A stretch of DNA of 64,000 bases from Pseudoxanthomonas wuyuanensis (GTDB taxonomy: Bacteria > Pseudomonadota > Gammaproteobacteria > Xanthomonadales > Xanthomonadaceae). Numbering within the stretch: the stretch's first letter is position 1; the number at the start of each line of letters is the position of its first letter. Shown piece after piece: positions 28,915 through 39,453 of the stretch. The stretch covers positions 1-64,000 of the forward strand of contig NZ_OCND01000012.1 in the NCBI RefSeq assembly GCF_900215535.1, written 5' to 3'. Made by a program: the position numbers and the translations under genes. The notes beneath the pieces were generated by a model, which was not told the origin of the DNA, searched no databases, and saw only the letters and a program-made list of their open reading frames with translations.

Positions 28915-30411
28915 ATGCACACCTCCCGCCATCTCCTGGCCGGATCCGCCGCGTTGCTGCTGGCGGCCTGCCACGGAGCGCCCCCGCCGGCCGACACGCT
29001 GCGCCACTATGGCGAGATCGCCTTCGAGCCCTGCACGCTGACCACGCCGTATGCGGGCAACAACGTCCAGGCCCAATGCGCCCGCTTCGAGGTGGCCGAG
29101 AATCCGGACGCGCCGGGCGGCCGCAGGATTGCGTTGAATCTGGCCTGGCTGCCGGCCACCAGCGAAGGCGCGGCGACCGCCGACCCGGTGTTCTTCCTGG
29201 CCGGCGGCCCCGGCCAGGCCGCAGTGGAAGTCTGGCCATCGATCGATGCGGCCTTTGCCGAGGTGCGCAAGCAGCGCCATATCATCCTGGTCGATCAGCG
29301 CGGCACCGGCCAATCGCATCCGCTGGCTTGCCTGGATGCCGAAGGCAACAACGCCTATGGCGATATCGCCGATGCCAGCGAAGAAGCCAACCGGCGTTTT
29401 GCGCTGCGCTGCGCGGAGCGGCTGGATGCCGATACCCGCTTCTACACCACCACCGATGCGGTGCGCGATCTGGACACGGTGCGGCAGGCGCTGGGCGCGG
29501 AGACGATCAACCTGGTCGGCGGCTCCTACGGCACCCGGGTCGCCCAGCAGTACGCGATGCGCTACCCGCAGCACACCCGCACGATCGCGCTCGACGGCGT
29601 GGTGCCCAACACGCTGGCGCTGGGCAGCGAACATGCGCGCAATCTGGATGCGGCGCTGGCGCTGCAGTTCCAGCGCTGCCAGCAGCTGCCGGCCTGCGCG
29701 GATCGTTTCGGCAGCGATCTGCGCGAACAACTGCGCAGCCTGATGCAGCGGCTGGCGCAGCAACCGCAGCCGGTGGAGTACCGCGAACCGTCCAGCGGCG
29801 AGCTCAGGCAGGGCACGCTGGATGCCGGCAGCGTAGCCGGACTGACGCGGATGTTCTCGTACGCGCCGCAGGCCGCGGCGTTGCTGCCGCTGGTGTTGAA
29901 CGAAGCCGATCAGGGCCGCTATGCGCCGTTGATGTCGCTGGCGCAGCTGCTGCAGAACCAGCTGGGCGATCAGTTCATGCACGGCATGCAGTTGTCGGTG
30001 ATCTGCGCCGAGGACGCGGATCTGCTGCAAACCAATCCGGCCGACAGCGATACCGTGCTCGGCGATGCCATGAACGTCCTGTTGAAGGCGCAATGCTCGG
30101 CCTGGCCCAGCGGCAAGCGCCCGGACGATTTCCATGCGCCGTTGACGTCCGAGGTGCCGGCGCTGCTGCTGTCCGGCGAGCTGGATCCGGTCACCCCGCC
30201 GCGCTATGGCGATCACGTGCTCGAATCCCTGCCCAATGGCCGCCACCTGACGCTGCGCGGCCAGGGCCATGGCACGTTCGCGGTCGGCTGCGTGCCCAAG
30301 CTGATGGGCCGCTTCCTGGAAAGCGCCGATGCCAAGGCGCTCGACGCCGCCTGCCTGGACACACTGGACTACGTGCCGCCGTTCACCAGCTTCAACGGGT
30401 GGGAACCATGA
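28915..30411 (+). CDS. alpha/beta-hydrolase lipoprotein (proline iminopeptidase/TAP-like)
   Basis: A 498-residue hydrolase. The N-terminus is a lipoprotein signal ending in LLLAAC. Catalytic features: oxyanion region LAGGPGQAA, DQRGTGQS, nucleophile Ser204 in GGSYGTR, Asp in GELDPVTPP and His in GQGHGTF, with the C-terminal TAP-like segment. These enzymes release N-terminal residues or cleave peptides or esters. AAGGA lies eight bases before the ATG. It is 28 bases upstream of the natA-type gene, so all three may be co-transcribed; a role for the hydrolase with the exporter is suggested by this spacing but not shown. Confidence 0.88.
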   Translation: MHTSRHLLAGSAALLLAACHGAPPPADTLRHYGEIAFEPCTLTTPYAGNNVQAQCARFEVAENPDAPGGRRIALNLAWLPATSEGAATADPVFFLAGGPGQAAVEVWPSIDAAFAEVRKQRHIILVDQRGTGQSHPLACLDAEGNNAYGDIADASEEANRRFALRCAERLDADTRFYTTTDAVRDLDTVRQALGAETINLVGGSYGTRVAQQYAMRYPQHTRTIALDGVVPNTLALGSEHARNLDAALALQFQRCQQLPACADRFGSDLREQLRSLMQRLAQQPQPVEYREPSSGELRQGTLDAGSVAGLTRMFSYAPQAAALLPLVLNEADQGRYAPLMSLAQLLQNQLGDQFMHGMQLSVICAEDADLLQTNPADSDTVLGDAMNVLLKAQCSAWPSGKRPDDFHAPLTSEVPALLLSGELDPVTPPRYGDHVLESLPNGRHLTLRGQGHGTFAVGCVPKLMGRFLESADAKALDAACLDTLDYVPPFTSFNGWEP

Positions 30412-30439
30412 GCCGCACCCTTCTGCAAGGAGAAACCGC

Positions 30440-31182
<743 letters not shown>

Positions 31183-31186
<4 letters not shown>

Positions 31187-32364
31187 GTATTTTCAGCACC
31201 GTGTTGACCGTGATGCGCAAGGAACTGCGCGATCTTTCCCGCGACCGCCGCACGCTGGCGCTGGCGCTGCTGCTCGGACCGCTGCTGTACCCGGCGTTGA
31301 TGCTGGGCATGGGCGCGCTGGGCGAACAGCGGGTCAAGACCCAGGTCGGCAAGGCGCTGGAGGTGCCGGTGCTCGGTGCCGAGCGGGCGCCCAACCTGCT
31401 GGCGTTCCTGGCCACCCACGGCATCAAGGCGGTGGCGGCGCCGCCGGATCTGGATGCGGCGATCCGCAACCAGGACGTCGATGTGGCGTTGAGCATCAGC
31501 GACAGCTACGACAGCGACTGGCGCCAAGGCCGCCCGGCGCTGGTGGAGATCGTCATGGACAGCACCCGCCGCGACGCCGACATCCCCAGCGCGCGCCTGC
31601 GCACGGCCCTGTCCGGCTACAGCCAGCAGGTCGGTTCGCTGCGGCTGCTGGCGCGCGGCATCGACGCATCGGTGGCGCGGCCGGTCAACATAGGCGCCCG
31701 CGACCTGGCCACGCCGGAAGCCAAGCGCGGCGTGCTGCTGTCGGTGTTGCTGCCGTACCTGCTGATCCTGACCTCGTTCATCGGCGGCGCCTATCTGATC
31801 ATCGACGCCACCGCCGGCGAACGCGAACGGCAGTCGCTGGAACCGCTGCTGGCCACGCCGGCGCAGCGCGGCGCGATCGTCAGCGGCAAGATTGCCGCCG
31901 CCTGCGTGGTCGGCATGGCAACGCTGCTGCTGACGCTGCTGGCGTTCAAGTTCAGCGCGCAGGTGGCCTCGGGCATCGGCCGCCAGCTCAACGTCTCGTT
32001 CGCGGCGATGGCGCAGATGCTGCTGGTGCTGTTGCCGATGCTGTTCATCGGCACCTCGCTGCTGACCTATCTGGCGGCGTCGGCCAAGAGCATGAAGGAG
32101 GCGCAAAGCCATATGACCTGGCTGCTGCTGCTGCCGATGATTCCGACCTTCGCGCTGATGGTCAATCCGCTGAAGAGCCAGCTGTGGCAGTTCGCGGTGC
32201 CATTCCTGGCGCAGAACCAGCTGCTGCTCAAGGTGATCCGCAACGAATACATCGCACCGCAGATCTGGGCCGTCTACCTGGCCGCCAGCCTGGCCCTGGC
32301 CGTGTTGCTTTGGTTCGCCGCGGTGCATCGCTACCGGCAGGAAAAGCTGGCCATCTCGGGCTAG
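31183..32364 (+). CDS. natB: ABC-2 type permease, NatB type
   Basis: A 393-residue membrane protein starting with MRKELRDLSRDRRTLALALL, typical of NatB/YhaP-like permeases. It has one helix at the N-terminus, a large extracytoplasmic domain (about residues 40-180), then five or so helices from LSVLLPYLLILTSFIGGAYL onward. The conserved DATAGERERQSLEPLLATP segment is present. It overlaps natA by four bases. No gene follows on this strand; a 482-base region with long palindromes separates it from the convergent TonB-C lipoprotein gene. Confidence 0.92.
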
Positions 32365-32457
32365 GTAATATCCCGGGTCAATCGGTTCTTCCCGCAAGTG
32401 AGAGTCTGTAGGAAAAAAGGTTCTTCTCCCAAGTGCAGGGGAACGTCTATGTGGAAT

Positions 32458-32557
32458 CCGGTGACCAAGGCAGTGCGGGACACGCCGTAAACACGTCCCT
32501 GTGGGCTCTTCCGCGGCATCCATGCCGCGGACGGTCCCGCACTGCCCTGGCCACCGG
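32458..32557. repeat. 100-bp palindromic repeat with 24-bp arms
   Basis: The arms read CCGGTGACCAAGGCAGTGCG (left) and the near-exact reverse complement (right, ending CTGGCCACCGG), including a 13-bp perfect part, GGCAGTGCGGGAC. Inside is a second hairpin, CCGCGGCAT/ATGCCGCGG with loop CC. The element lies just after natB. Just upstream are two direct copies of a GGTTCTTC-CAAGTG motif. The layout resembles dispersed intergenic elements of Xanthomonadaceae, but I cannot name one. Confidence 0.7.
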
Positions 32558-32637
32558 CTTCTGGACACATGGTCGGCGCTCGAAGAAGGACCTTCCGAAG
32601 TCGCGACCTGCCATCTGCCCAAAGGCGACGACCGACG

Positions 32638-32726
32638 GGCTGGGGGGTGCGGAGAGCAGGCCATGGATGGCTTGCGGCCCGACGTAAAGACACGACGTCG
32701 TCAGGAGGGCGGAGCACCCCCCAGCC
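32638..32726. repeat. second long inverted repeat downstream of natB
   Basis: GGCTGGGGGGTGC and its exact reverse complement GCACCCCCCAGCC are 63 bases apart, with a shorter GGCC-flanked hairpin between them. It is about 80 bases from the preceding palindrome, so the two form a paired structure. The rest of this 482-base gap between natB and the TonB-C gene shows no gene, only the terminator listed next. Confidence 0.65.
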
Positions 32727-32794
32727 TGACGGGCGGCGGCTCCTACCGAAGCCGAGCCCGCCGAAGCCGACATCCCCGGAAGCGGGAGAAGAAC

Positions 32795-32825
32795 AAAAAA
32801 AGGGGCGGAGAAATCCGCCCCTTCT
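32795..32825 (-). terminator. rho-independent terminator of the TonB-C lipoprotein gene
   Basis: On the reverse strand GGGGCGGA, TTTC and TCCGCCCC are followed by seven T residues. It starts about 25 bases after the stop of the leftward TonB-C gene and is the most classical terminator in the window. Confidence 0.9.
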
Positions 32826-32846
32826 TCGTTGTCGCGATAGCAGCGA

Positions 32847-33848
32847 TCAGCCCGGGTTGAAGCCGATCGTGCGGCGGGTGGTGACCGGCGCGTCGACCGG
32901 TTCGAACTTCCAGCGGCGCACGGCATTGAGTGCTTCGCGGTCGAATACGCGGGCAGGATTGGCGCGGACGACGCGGGCGGCGGTCACCGAGCCGTCGGTA
33001 CCGACGGTGATTTCCACCAGCACCTCGCCGCTGGTGCCCGAGCGCAGCGCCTCCGGCGGATAGCGCGGTGCCGGCGTGCTGACCGCGCGCAGCGTCGCGG
33101 CCGATGGCGCCGCCGCCGTGGTTGCCGCGGTGGCGGTGTTGCGTGCGGCGGCCTCGCGCTCGGCGCGTTGCTGGGCTTCGCGCTGGGCCGCGGCCTGGCG
33201 TTCGCTCTCGGCGCGGGCAGCGGCTTCCTGCTGGGCGGCCAGCTGCTGCGCGGCCTGGGCCTCGGCGGCGCGCTGCTGCTCGGCCTGCTGCGCCAGCCGT
33301 TGCTGTTCCTGCTGGCGGGCCTGTTGCTCGGCAAGGGCTTCGCTGGCCACCGCCCGCTGGGCCACGGCCTGTTGCGCGGTGGCGATGCTCTGCTTCAACC
33401 GCGGCAGCGCCGGCGCCGCCGGGTCGGTCTTTTCGATCAACGCCGACAGCCGTTGCGCCTCATCGAATTCCTCGCGGGCAATGCTCTGCTCGGCGGCAAT
33501 CAGCGTATACGGCATCAGATCGGTCAGTGCGCTGGTCACCCCCGGATCGGTAGGCGCCTTGTCGCGCAGCGCCAGGTAATACTCCATGGCGTTGTCGCCG
33601 CCCGGCGCGTAGATGCGGTTCTCGCGCAGCGCGTTGGTGGCCAGCTGGCGCAGCTCATCGGCGCTCATCGCCTGCACCTGCGCGGAAACGGCCGGCGGCG
33701 GTTCGGCCGCGGGCGCTGCGGCCGGCTGGCCGGCCACCGGCGCGGGCGCTTCGGCGGCCGGTTCGTCCTTGGAGCAGGCCGCCAACGCGGCTATCAGCAA
33801 CAGCGGCGCGGCACGCCGCGACTTCCCGGAAATCGTGGAAAACAGCAT
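32847..33848 (-). CDS. lipoprotein with coiled coil and C-terminal TonB domain
   Basis: A 333-residue protein with a lipobox (LAAC near residue 25), then Ala/Pro-rich text, a helical domain (SADELRQLATNALRENRIYA), a long Gln/Ala/Glu/Arg coiled coil (QQARQQEQQRLAQQAEQQRA), and a TonB_C domain at the end (PRYPPEALRSGTSGEVLVEI, REALNAVRRWKFEP). TonB normally has an N-terminal membrane helix and Pro-rich linker; here a lipid anchor and coiled coil replace them, so it is probably not an energy transducer for ExbB/D. GGGGGAG lies eight bases before the ATG. It ends at a strong terminator. Confidence 0.82.
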   Translation of the reverse strand: MLFSTISGKSRRAAPLLLIAALAACSKDEPAAEAPAPVAGQPAAAPAAEPPPAVSAQVQAMSADELRQLATNALRENRIYAPGGDNAMEYYLALRDKAPTDPGVTSALTDLMPYTLIAAEQSIAREEFDEAQRLSALIEKTDPAAPALPRLKQSIATAQQAVAQRAVASEALAEQQARQQEQQRLAQQAEQQRAAEAQAAQQLAAQQEAAARAESERQAAAQREAQQRAEREAAARNTATAATTAAAPSAATLRAVSTPAPRYPPEALRSGTSGEVLVEITVGTDGSVTAARVVRANPARVFDREALNAVRRWKFEPVDAPVTTRRTIGFNPG

Positions 33849-33934
33849 TGGTTCAACTCCCCCAAAAACGCGAATGATCAAACTCCCCAGACCGTAGCAC
33901 GCGGCATCCGGCCGTTTTTGTCAACCTCGGCAAA

Positions 33935-35281
33935 CTATTTGCCGATGCAGAAGGTGGAAAAAATCCGCCCCAGCATCTGGTCCGGCGAAATCCTCCCCGT
34001 GATTTCGCCCAAGGCGTCCTGCGACAGCCTCAATTCTTCGGCGGCCAGCTCCAGCCGTTCGTGACCGAGCTCACGGTTCGCGTTTTCGGCATGCACCGAT
34101 GCCCGTTGCAGCGCTTCGACATGGCGAGCCCGGGCCGAGAATTCCCCGCTGGCGCCAGCCTCATCGGCATCGCCCACCGCCAGCGTCCGCAGGCGCCGGT
34201 GCAAGGCGTCGATGCCGTAGCCGCTGGCCGCCGAAACGTACACCTGCGCGTGGCCATCGTCCGGAACCTGCGCCAGCAGATCGGCCTTGTTGTGGATCCA
34301 CAGGATTCTCGGCACCTGCGCAACGACATCGGCGACGGCGCTGCGGCCAGCTTCAGGGTCGCGCGCGTCCAGTACCGCCAGCGCCAGATCGGCGCGCTCC
34401 AGTTCCAGGCGCGCCCGGCGCATGCCCTCGCGTTCGATGGCATCGCCGCCTTCGCGCAAGCCGGCGGTATCCACCAGATGGAGTTCCAGACCATCCATCC
34501 GGATCGTTTCGCGCAAGGTGTCGCGGGTGGTGCCGGCGATGTCGGTGACGATGGCCCGCTCGCTGCCGGCCAGCACGTTCAGCAGCGAACTCTTGCCGGC
34601 GTTGGGCGGCCCGACGATCACCGCATGCACGCCATCGCGCAGCTTGCGCCCGCGCTCGGCCTCGGCTAGCAAGGCCGCCAACTGCGCCTGGGCCTGCCGC
34701 AGACCGGTGCCGACCTCGCGCCCGCCCAGCGTATCCAGCGACTCGTCGGCGAAATCGATCGCCGCTTCCACATGCACCCGCAACCGCAGCAACGCCTCGG
34801 CGATCGCCTCGACCCGCTGCGAGAACACGCCGTCCAGCGCGCGCCGCGCCGCGCGCGCGGCGCGGCTGTCGGCAGCGGCAATCAGATCGGCGATGGCCTC
34901 GGCCTGGGCCAGGTCGATACGGCCGTTGAGGAAGGCGCGCTCGCTGAACTCGCCCGGACGGGCATGCCGCGCCCCCAGCGCGCAGGCGCGCGCGACCAGT
35001 TGCTGCAGCACGACCGGACTGCCGTGGGCCTGCAGTTCGACCACGTCCTCGCCGGTGAAGCTGTGCGGTGCGGGAAACGACAGCGCTATGCCATCGTCGA
35101 TCGCCGTCTCGTCCTGATCGTGAAAGCGCACGTAATGGGCGTGGCGCGGCGTCAGCTCGCGTTTGCACAGATCGGCGGCGATGGATCTTGCGTGCGGGCC
35201 GGACAGCCGCACGATGCCGACTCCGCCCGCGCCGGCGGCGGTGGCGATGGCGGCGATGGTGTCGGTGGGAATTTCAGCCAT
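33935..35281 (-). CDS. mnmE: tRNA uridine-5-carboxymethylaminomethyl modification GTPase MnmE
   Basis: A 448-residue MnmE (TrmE), which with MnmG modifies U34 of certain tRNAs. The N-terminal folate-binding domain starts [20 protein letters not shown]; the inserted G domain has G1 [10 protein letters not shown]2 GTTRDT, G3 DTAGLR and G4 NKAD; the C-terminus is the catalytic FCIGK. The start codon is fixed by family alignment to MAEIPTDT. Directly upstream is an array of GGGAATC heptamers instead of a Shine-Dalgarno sequence. It is the last gene of the leftward rpmH-rnpA-yidC-mnmE block and 85 bases from the TonB-C gene. Confidence 0.97.
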   Translation of the reverse strand: MAEIPTDTIAAIATAAGAGGVGIVRLSGPHARSIAADLCKRELTPRHAHYVRFHDQDETAIDDGIALSFPAPHSFTGEDVVELQAHGSPVVLQQLVARACALGARHARPGEFSERAFLNGRIDLAQAEAIADLIAAADSRAARAARRALDGVFSQRVEAIAEALLRLRVHVEAAIDFADESLDTLGGREVGTGLRQAQAQLAALLAEAERGRKLRDGVHAVIVGPPNAGKSSLLNVLAGSERAIVTDIAGTTRDTLRETIRMDGLELHLVDTAGLREGGDAIEREGMRRARLELERADLALAVLDARDPEAGRSAVADVVAQVPRILWIHNKADLLAQVPDDGHAQVYVSAASGYGIDALHRRLRTLAVGDADEAGASGEFSARARHVEALQRASVHAENANRELGHERLELAAEELRLSQDALGEITGRISPDQMLGRIFSTFCIGK

Positions 35282-35287
35282 CACATC

Positions 35288-35340
35288 GGGAATCGGGAAT
35301 CGGGAATCGGGAATCGGGAATCGGGAATCGGGAATCGGGA
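35288..35340. repeat. heptanucleotide array GGGAATC x7 immediately before mnmE
   Basis: Seven perfect GGGAATC units and a partial eighth (forward strand) end six bases from the mnmE start codon. On the mRNA strand they read GATTCCC repeats and form the whole proximal 5' leader. The period and GGGAnnC pattern match the arrays around rluE. Confidence 0.95.
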
Positions 35341-35394
35341 AGAGCATCCGGCTTTTGGCCCGCTTGTAAAGGCTTCGTCGCCCTGGCGGCGATA

Positions 35395-35424
35395 CAGCAA
35401 ACCCGCCTCGCGGCGGGTTTGCTG
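35395..35424. terminator. 13-bp hairpin terminator between yidC and mnmE
   Basis: CAGCAAACCCGCC, the loop TCGC and GGCGGGTTTGCTG form a perfect 13-bp stem. It starts 25 bases after the yidC stop. No T-tract follows outside the stem, although the stem itself contains AAA/TTT. It could reduce read-through from yidC into mnmE. Confidence 0.6.
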
Positions 35425-35448
35425 AGGGTGCGGAAGCGGCGAAGCGCC

Positions 35449-37182
35449 CTATTTGGCCGTGCTGGCCTTGGCCGGCGCGGACTCGCCATGGCGCTTGGTC
35501 ATCCACCATTGCTGCAGCAGGCCCAGCGCGCCGTTGGTGACCCAGTACAGCACCAGGCCGGACGGGAAGAACGCCATCATCACGCCGAACACCAGCGGCA
35601 TGAACTGCATCATCTTCTGCTGCATCGGGTCCATGCCCGGCGATGGCGTCAGCTTCTGGGTCAGCCACATCACCACCGCATTGATCACCGGCAGGATGAA
35701 GAACGGGTCGCGCGCGGTCAGATCCTGGATCCAGGCGAACCACGGCGCCTGCCGCAGTTCCACCGACTCCACCAGCACCCAGTACAGCGCCAGGAACACC
35801 GGCATCTGCACCAGGATCGGCAGGCAGCCGCCCATCGGGTTGATCTTCTCTTTCTTGTACAGCTCCATCATCGCCTGCTGGAACTTCTGCCGATCCTCGC
35901 CATAGCGTTCCTTCAGCTGGGCGATGCGCGGCTGGAACTTGCGCATCTTGGCGAAGCTCTTGTACTGCGCCGCCGACAGCGGATACAGCGCCAGCTTGAC
36001 CAGGATCACCAGGCCGATGATCGACCAGCCCCAGTTGCCGATGAAGCCGTGCAGGAAGCTCAACACCCAGAACAGGCCCTGCCCCAGCAGCGCCAGGATC
36101 GAGAAGCGGCTGTAATCGACCGCGCGGTCCAGGCCGGGTACCTTGGCGGCGGTGATCTTGTCGACCAGCTTGGGACCGACCCACAGCCGTGCCGAAGTGC
36201 TGGCCTGCTGCCCCGGCGCCACGTTCACGCCAGGACCTATTTCGCGGATCAGCGCACGCGCGCTGCCGGCGACCACCGGGGCGTCCAGCGAAATGGTGGT
36301 GGCGTCATCCGGCTGCGGAATCCACGCGCTGAAGAAGTGATGCTGCAGAATGCCGATCCAACCGCCGGTGGTCTGCTTTTCGACGCGGCCGTCTTCCAGG
36401 TAGTCCTCGTCGAACTTGCGCCGCTGATAGGCGCCGTCCCACCAGGTCGCGCCATTGAAGCTGAAGGATTCCGGGTTGGTCATGCCGGTCTTGATCTGCG
36501 GCGGATTGCGCAGCAGCTGGCGATAGACATGGCCCTGCCATGCGGCCGAGCCGGCATTGGCTACCTCGTCGCGGACTTCGATGGCGTAGTCGCCGCGCCT
36601 GAGCGTATAGGTGCGGCGGATGCTGACGCCGTCCGGGCCCTGCCACACGAACGGCACCGACACCTCGCTGGCATCCGCCGCCAGCGTCACGTCGGCAACA
36701 CCGGCCTCCGGCACGAAGCCCCGTTCATGGCTGGGCGCAGCCCCGCTGCCGCTGACCCAACCGCTTTCGGCCACGTAATACTGCTTGGGGTCTTCGCTGA
36801 ACAGTCGCACCGGACCGCTGCCCGGCGCCTTGCTTTGCGGGTATTGCAACAGATCCGCCGTCAGCACGCTGCCGCCATCCAGGACCAGCCGCAACACATC
36901 GGTGGTCACCGTGACCCGCGGCGCGCTGGCATTGGCGCGGGCGCTGGTTTCCACGGCCGGCGCGGCCGGCGTCGTGGTGCCGGCCGGCACTGCCGGGACC
37001 GTCAGTCCGGCGGCGCTGGGCACGGTGCTGGCGCCATCGACCCGCGCCGCTGCGGCATCGGCCTGCTCGGAGCTGGCCTGCCCGGAACCGGCCGGCGCGG
37101 CCTTTTCCTTGCTCCACTCCATCCACAGCAGGGTCGCCACCATCAGCCAGGCGAAAATCAGGAATACACGGGTCTGGTTCAT
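35449..37182 (-). CDS. yidC: membrane protein insertase YidC
   Basis: A 577-residue YidC/Oxa1 insertase of the Gram-negative type. An N-terminal helix ([20 protein letters not shown]) is followed by a low-complexity linker, a large periplasmic beta domain (about residues 85-340, with [11 protein letters not shown]), and five core helices, including [20 protein letters not shown] and [20 protein letters not shown]. It inserts inner-membrane proteins alone or with SecYEG. It follows rnpA with only 13 bases between, so there is no room for the yidD gene usually found here. Confidence 0.98.
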   Translation of the reverse strand: MNQTRVFLIFAWLMVATLLWMEWSKEKAAPAGSGQASSEQADAAAARVDGASTVPSAAGLTVPAVPAGTTTPAAPAVETSARANASAPRVTVTTDVLRLVLDGGSVLTADLLQYPQSKAPGSGPVRLFSEDPKQYYVAESGWVSGSGAAPSHERGFVPEAGVADVTLAADASEVSVPFVWQGPDGVSIRRTYTLRRGDYAIEVRDEVANAGSAAWQGHVYRQLLRNPPQIKTGMTNPESFSFNGATWWDGAYQRRKFDEDYLEDGRVEKQTTGGWIGILQHHFFSAWIPQPDDATTISLDAPVVAGSARALIREIGPGVNVAPGQQASTSARLWVGPKLVDKITAAKVPGLDRAVDYSRFSILALLGQGLFWVLSFLHGFIGNWGWSIIGLVILVKLALYPLSAAQYKSFAKMRKFQPRIAQLKERYGEDRQKFQQAMMELYKKEKINPMGGCLPILVQMPVFLALYWVLVESVELRQAPWFAWIQDLTARDPFFILPVINAVVMWLTQKLTPSPGMDPMQQKMMQFMPLVFGVMMAFFPSGLVLYWVTNGALGLLQQWWMTKRHGESAPAKASTAK

Positions 37183-37195
37183 CGGACAGGCAATC

Positions 37196-37624
37196 TCAAC
37201 CGGCGTGGTTATCCGGTTTTTTCTTATCGGTGGAGGGAGGCAACGCTGCGACCGGCGGCATTGTGCCGCTCGCGGCCGCTGCCGGCAACGCGCCGGCGCG
37301 GATCAGCGTACGCACGAAGGTTTCCCGCAACTGTGCGGGCAGCGCCTGCGCGGCGGCGGCGCGCGCCACCACCACGTAATCGCCCTGCGCCAGCTGCGGA
37401 CGCAATTGGCGGAACTGCTCGCGCAGCGCGCGTTTGATCCGGTTGCGTACCACCGCACGGGTATCGACCTTGCGCGATACCGCCAACCCAAGGCGGGCGG
37501 GCGTTTCGGTCCGCAACCAGTGCAGGCTGAACAACGGATCCGAAGTCCGGCGCGCCTGTTCGAATACGCCGGCATACTCGGCGCGGGTGCGCACCCGGGC
37601 GGCACGCGGAAATCCGGCGCTCAT
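37196..37624 (-). CDS. rnpA: ribonuclease P protein component
   Basis: A 142-residue RnpA, the protein subunit that helps RNase P RNA bind pre-tRNA. The family core is present: [40 protein letters not shown] and the RNR motif. The C-terminal 30 residues (Ala/Pro-rich, ending in [10 protein letters not shown]) are an extension. I chose MSAGFPRA because the preceding in-frame codons include a predicted stem-loop. It lies between rpmH and yidC on the same strand. Confidence 0.95.
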   Translation of the reverse strand: MSAGFPRAARVRTRAEYAGVFEQARRTSDPLFSLHWLRTETPARLGLAVSRKVDTRAVVRNRIKRALREQFRQLRPQLAQGDYVVVARAAAAQALPAQLRETFVRTLIRAGALPAAAASGTMPPVAALPPSTDKKKPDNHAG

Positions 37625-37634
37625 AACGCAAGAT

Positions 37635-37658
37635 AGCCCGCGCTGGCGGGCGCGGGCT
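37635..37658. promoter_or_regulatory. hairpin in the rpmH-rnpA leader
   Basis: AGCCCGCG, an eight-base loop and CGCGGGCT lie about 10 bases before the rnpA start. It could be a processing or attenuation site that sets the lower level of RnpA relative to L34; this is inference. Confidence 0.35.
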
Positions 37659-37708
37659 CTTGTTGGCAAACGGACATGATGTCTTGGCCGCGAAACGCGG
37701 CAAAGCCA

Positions 37709-37849
37709 TCAGGCGGTCAGGCGCTTGCGACCCTTGGCGCGGCGACGCGACAGGATCTTGCGGCCATCGGCGGTCTTCATGCGGGCACGAAAGCCATGGT
37801 CGCGCTTGCGCTTGAGGTTGCTGGGTTGATAAGTGCGCTTGGTGGCCAT
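37709..37849 (-). CDS. rpmH: 50S ribosomal protein L34
   Basis: A 46-residue, highly basic L34: [20 protein letters not shown], then [19 protein letters not shown]. The sequence is typical, and the start is fixed by family alignment. It is the first gene of the leftward block and is divergent from dnaA, as in most proteobacteria. A longer frame upstream has no support. Confidence 0.98.
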   Translation of the reverse strand: MATKRTYQPSNLKRKRDHGFRARMKTADGRKILSRRRAKGRKRLTA

Positions 37850-37981
37850 GGGGCCCTCGGGCGGTTGGCGGTTGGAAAGAACCGGAAATTCTATAGGAAC
37901 CGGCCACTTGGGATCAACTCCTTGCCCGGCCGGCATGCGCGGCTGCGGCCAGGCCGGCCGAATTCCCGACCGTTGGTCCAT

Positions 37982-38001
37982 TCATCCACATGTTATGCAC
38001 A
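37982..38001. promoter_or_regulatory. DnaA boxes upstream of dnaA
   Basis: TTATGCACA is a perfect match to the TTATNCACA consensus, preceded at once by TCATCCACA with one mismatch. They lie in the rpmH-dnaA gap, about 120 bases before the dnaA start, and could serve dnaA autoregulation or be part of a bipartite origin. Confidence 0.75.
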
Positions 38002-38120
38002 ACATCGTTGGCGCGACCCGGGCGCGGTGGTAGTCTGGCCGACTCCGTTTTCCTGCCGGCCCGCGTCGCGTTCTGCGTCGTGCGGCCCACTATTCGACGA
38101 GATTCAAGTTGCTTCACGCG

Positions 38121-39440
38121 ATGGATGCCTGGCCCCGCTGTCTCGAACGCCTGGAAGCCGAATTGCCGGCCGAGGATGTGCACACCTGGTTGAAACCGCT
38201 GCAGGCCGAACAGCGCAGCGACGCGATGGTGCTGTATGCGCCCAACGCCTTCATCGTCGAGCAGGTGCGCGAGCGTTACCTGGGCCGGATCCGCGAATTG
38301 CTGGACTACTTCGTCGGCCACGACGAGGTGTCGGTGGAAATCGGCTCGCGCGTGCGCAGCGCCGAGACTGCCCGCCCGGGCCATCCGGCAGCGGCCAATC
38401 CGGTGCTGGAGCCGTACGCGGGCAATCTGGACAGCCACTACACCTTCGACAACTTCGTCGAGGGCCGCAGCAACCAGCTTGGCCGCGCCGCCGCCTGGCA
38501 GGCCGCGCAGAAGCCGGGCGACCGTTCGCACAACCCGCTGCTGCTGTACGGCGGCACCGGCCTGGGCAAGACCCACCTGATGTTCGCCGCCGGCAATGAG
38601 ATGCGCCGGCAGAATCCCGCGGCGCGGGTGCTGTACCTGCGTTCGGAGCAGTTCTTCAGCGCGATGACCAAGGCGCTGATCGAAAAGTCGATGGATCAGT
38701 TCAAGCGCCGCTTCCAGCAGGTCGACGCGCTGCTGATCGACGACATCCAGTTCTTCGCCGGCAAGGACCGCACCCAGGAGGAGTTCTTCCACACCTTCAA
38801 TGCGCTGTTCGACGGCCGCCAGCAGATCATCCTGACCTGCGACCGCTACCCGCGCGAAGTCGAGGGCCTGGAACCGCGGCTCAAATCGCGGCTGGCCTGG
38901 GGCCTGTCGGTGGCGATCGAACCGCCGGATTTCGAAACCCGCGCCGCCATCGTGCTGGCCAAGGCGCACGAACGCGGCACGCAGATTCCCGACGACGTCG
39001 CCTTCCTGCTGGCCAAGAAGATGCGCAGCAACGTGCGCGACCTGGAAGGTGCGCTCAACACGCTGGCCGCGCGCGCCAACTTCACCGGCCGCGCCATCAC
39101 CACCGAGTTCGCCCAGGAAACCCTGCGCGACCTGCTGCGCGCGCAACAGCAGGCCATCAGCATTCCCAACATCCAGAAGACCGTGGCCGACTACTACGGG
39201 CTGCAGATCAAGGATCTGTTGTCCAAGCGCCGCACCCGCTCGCTGGCGCGGCCGCGCCAGGTCGCGATGGCGCTGGCCAAGGAACTGACCGAACACAGCC
39301 TGCCGGAAATCGGCGACGCCTTCGCCGGCCGCGACCACACCACCGTGCTGCATGCCTGCCGGCAGATCCGCAACCTGATGGAGACCGATGGCAAGCTGCG
39401 CGAGGATTGGGATAAGTTGATCCGTAAACTCAGTGAATAA
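38121..39440 (+). CDS. dnaA: chromosomal replication initiator protein DnaA
   Basis: A 439-residue DnaA. Domain I begins [20 protein letters not shown], the domain II linker is short, domain III has Walker [10 protein letters not shown] at 134-142 and Walker [13 protein letters not shown], and domain IV ends with the DnaA-box recognition helix [20 protein letters not shown] chose the ATG at MDAWPRC, typical of Xanthomonadaceae; a TTG four codons upstream is an alternative. It binds DnaA boxes and opens oriC, and boxes flank the gene on both sides. dnaN follows after 231 bases. Confidence 0.99.
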   Translation: MDAWPRCLERLEAELPAEDVHTWLKPLQAEQRSDAMVLYAPNAFIVEQVRERYLGRIRELLDYFVGHDEVSVEIGSRVRSAETARPGHPAAANPVLEPYAGNLDSHYTFDNFVEGRSNQLGRAAAWQAAQKPGDRSHNPLLLYGGTGLGKTHLMFAAGNEMRRQNPAARVLYLRSEQFFSAMTKALIEKSMDQFKRRFQQVDALLIDDIQFFAGKDRTQEEFFHTFNALFDGRQQIILTCDRYPREVEGLEPRLKSRLAWGLSVAIEPPDFETRAAIVLAKAHERGTQIPDDVAFLLAKKMRSNVRDLEGALNTLAARANFTGRAITTEFAQETLRDLLRAQQQAISIPNIQKTVADYYGLQIKDLLSKRRTRSLARPRQVAMALAKELTEHSLPEIGDAFAGRDHTTVLHACRQIRNLMETDGKLREDWDKLIRKLSE

Positions 39441-39453
39441 AATGGCGGGCGGG

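Noticed and set aside
35068-37437. Forward frame of 789 codons across mnmE, yidC and rnpA
   Set aside because: It is antisense to three conserved genes and includes translated heptamer repeats; no independent support.
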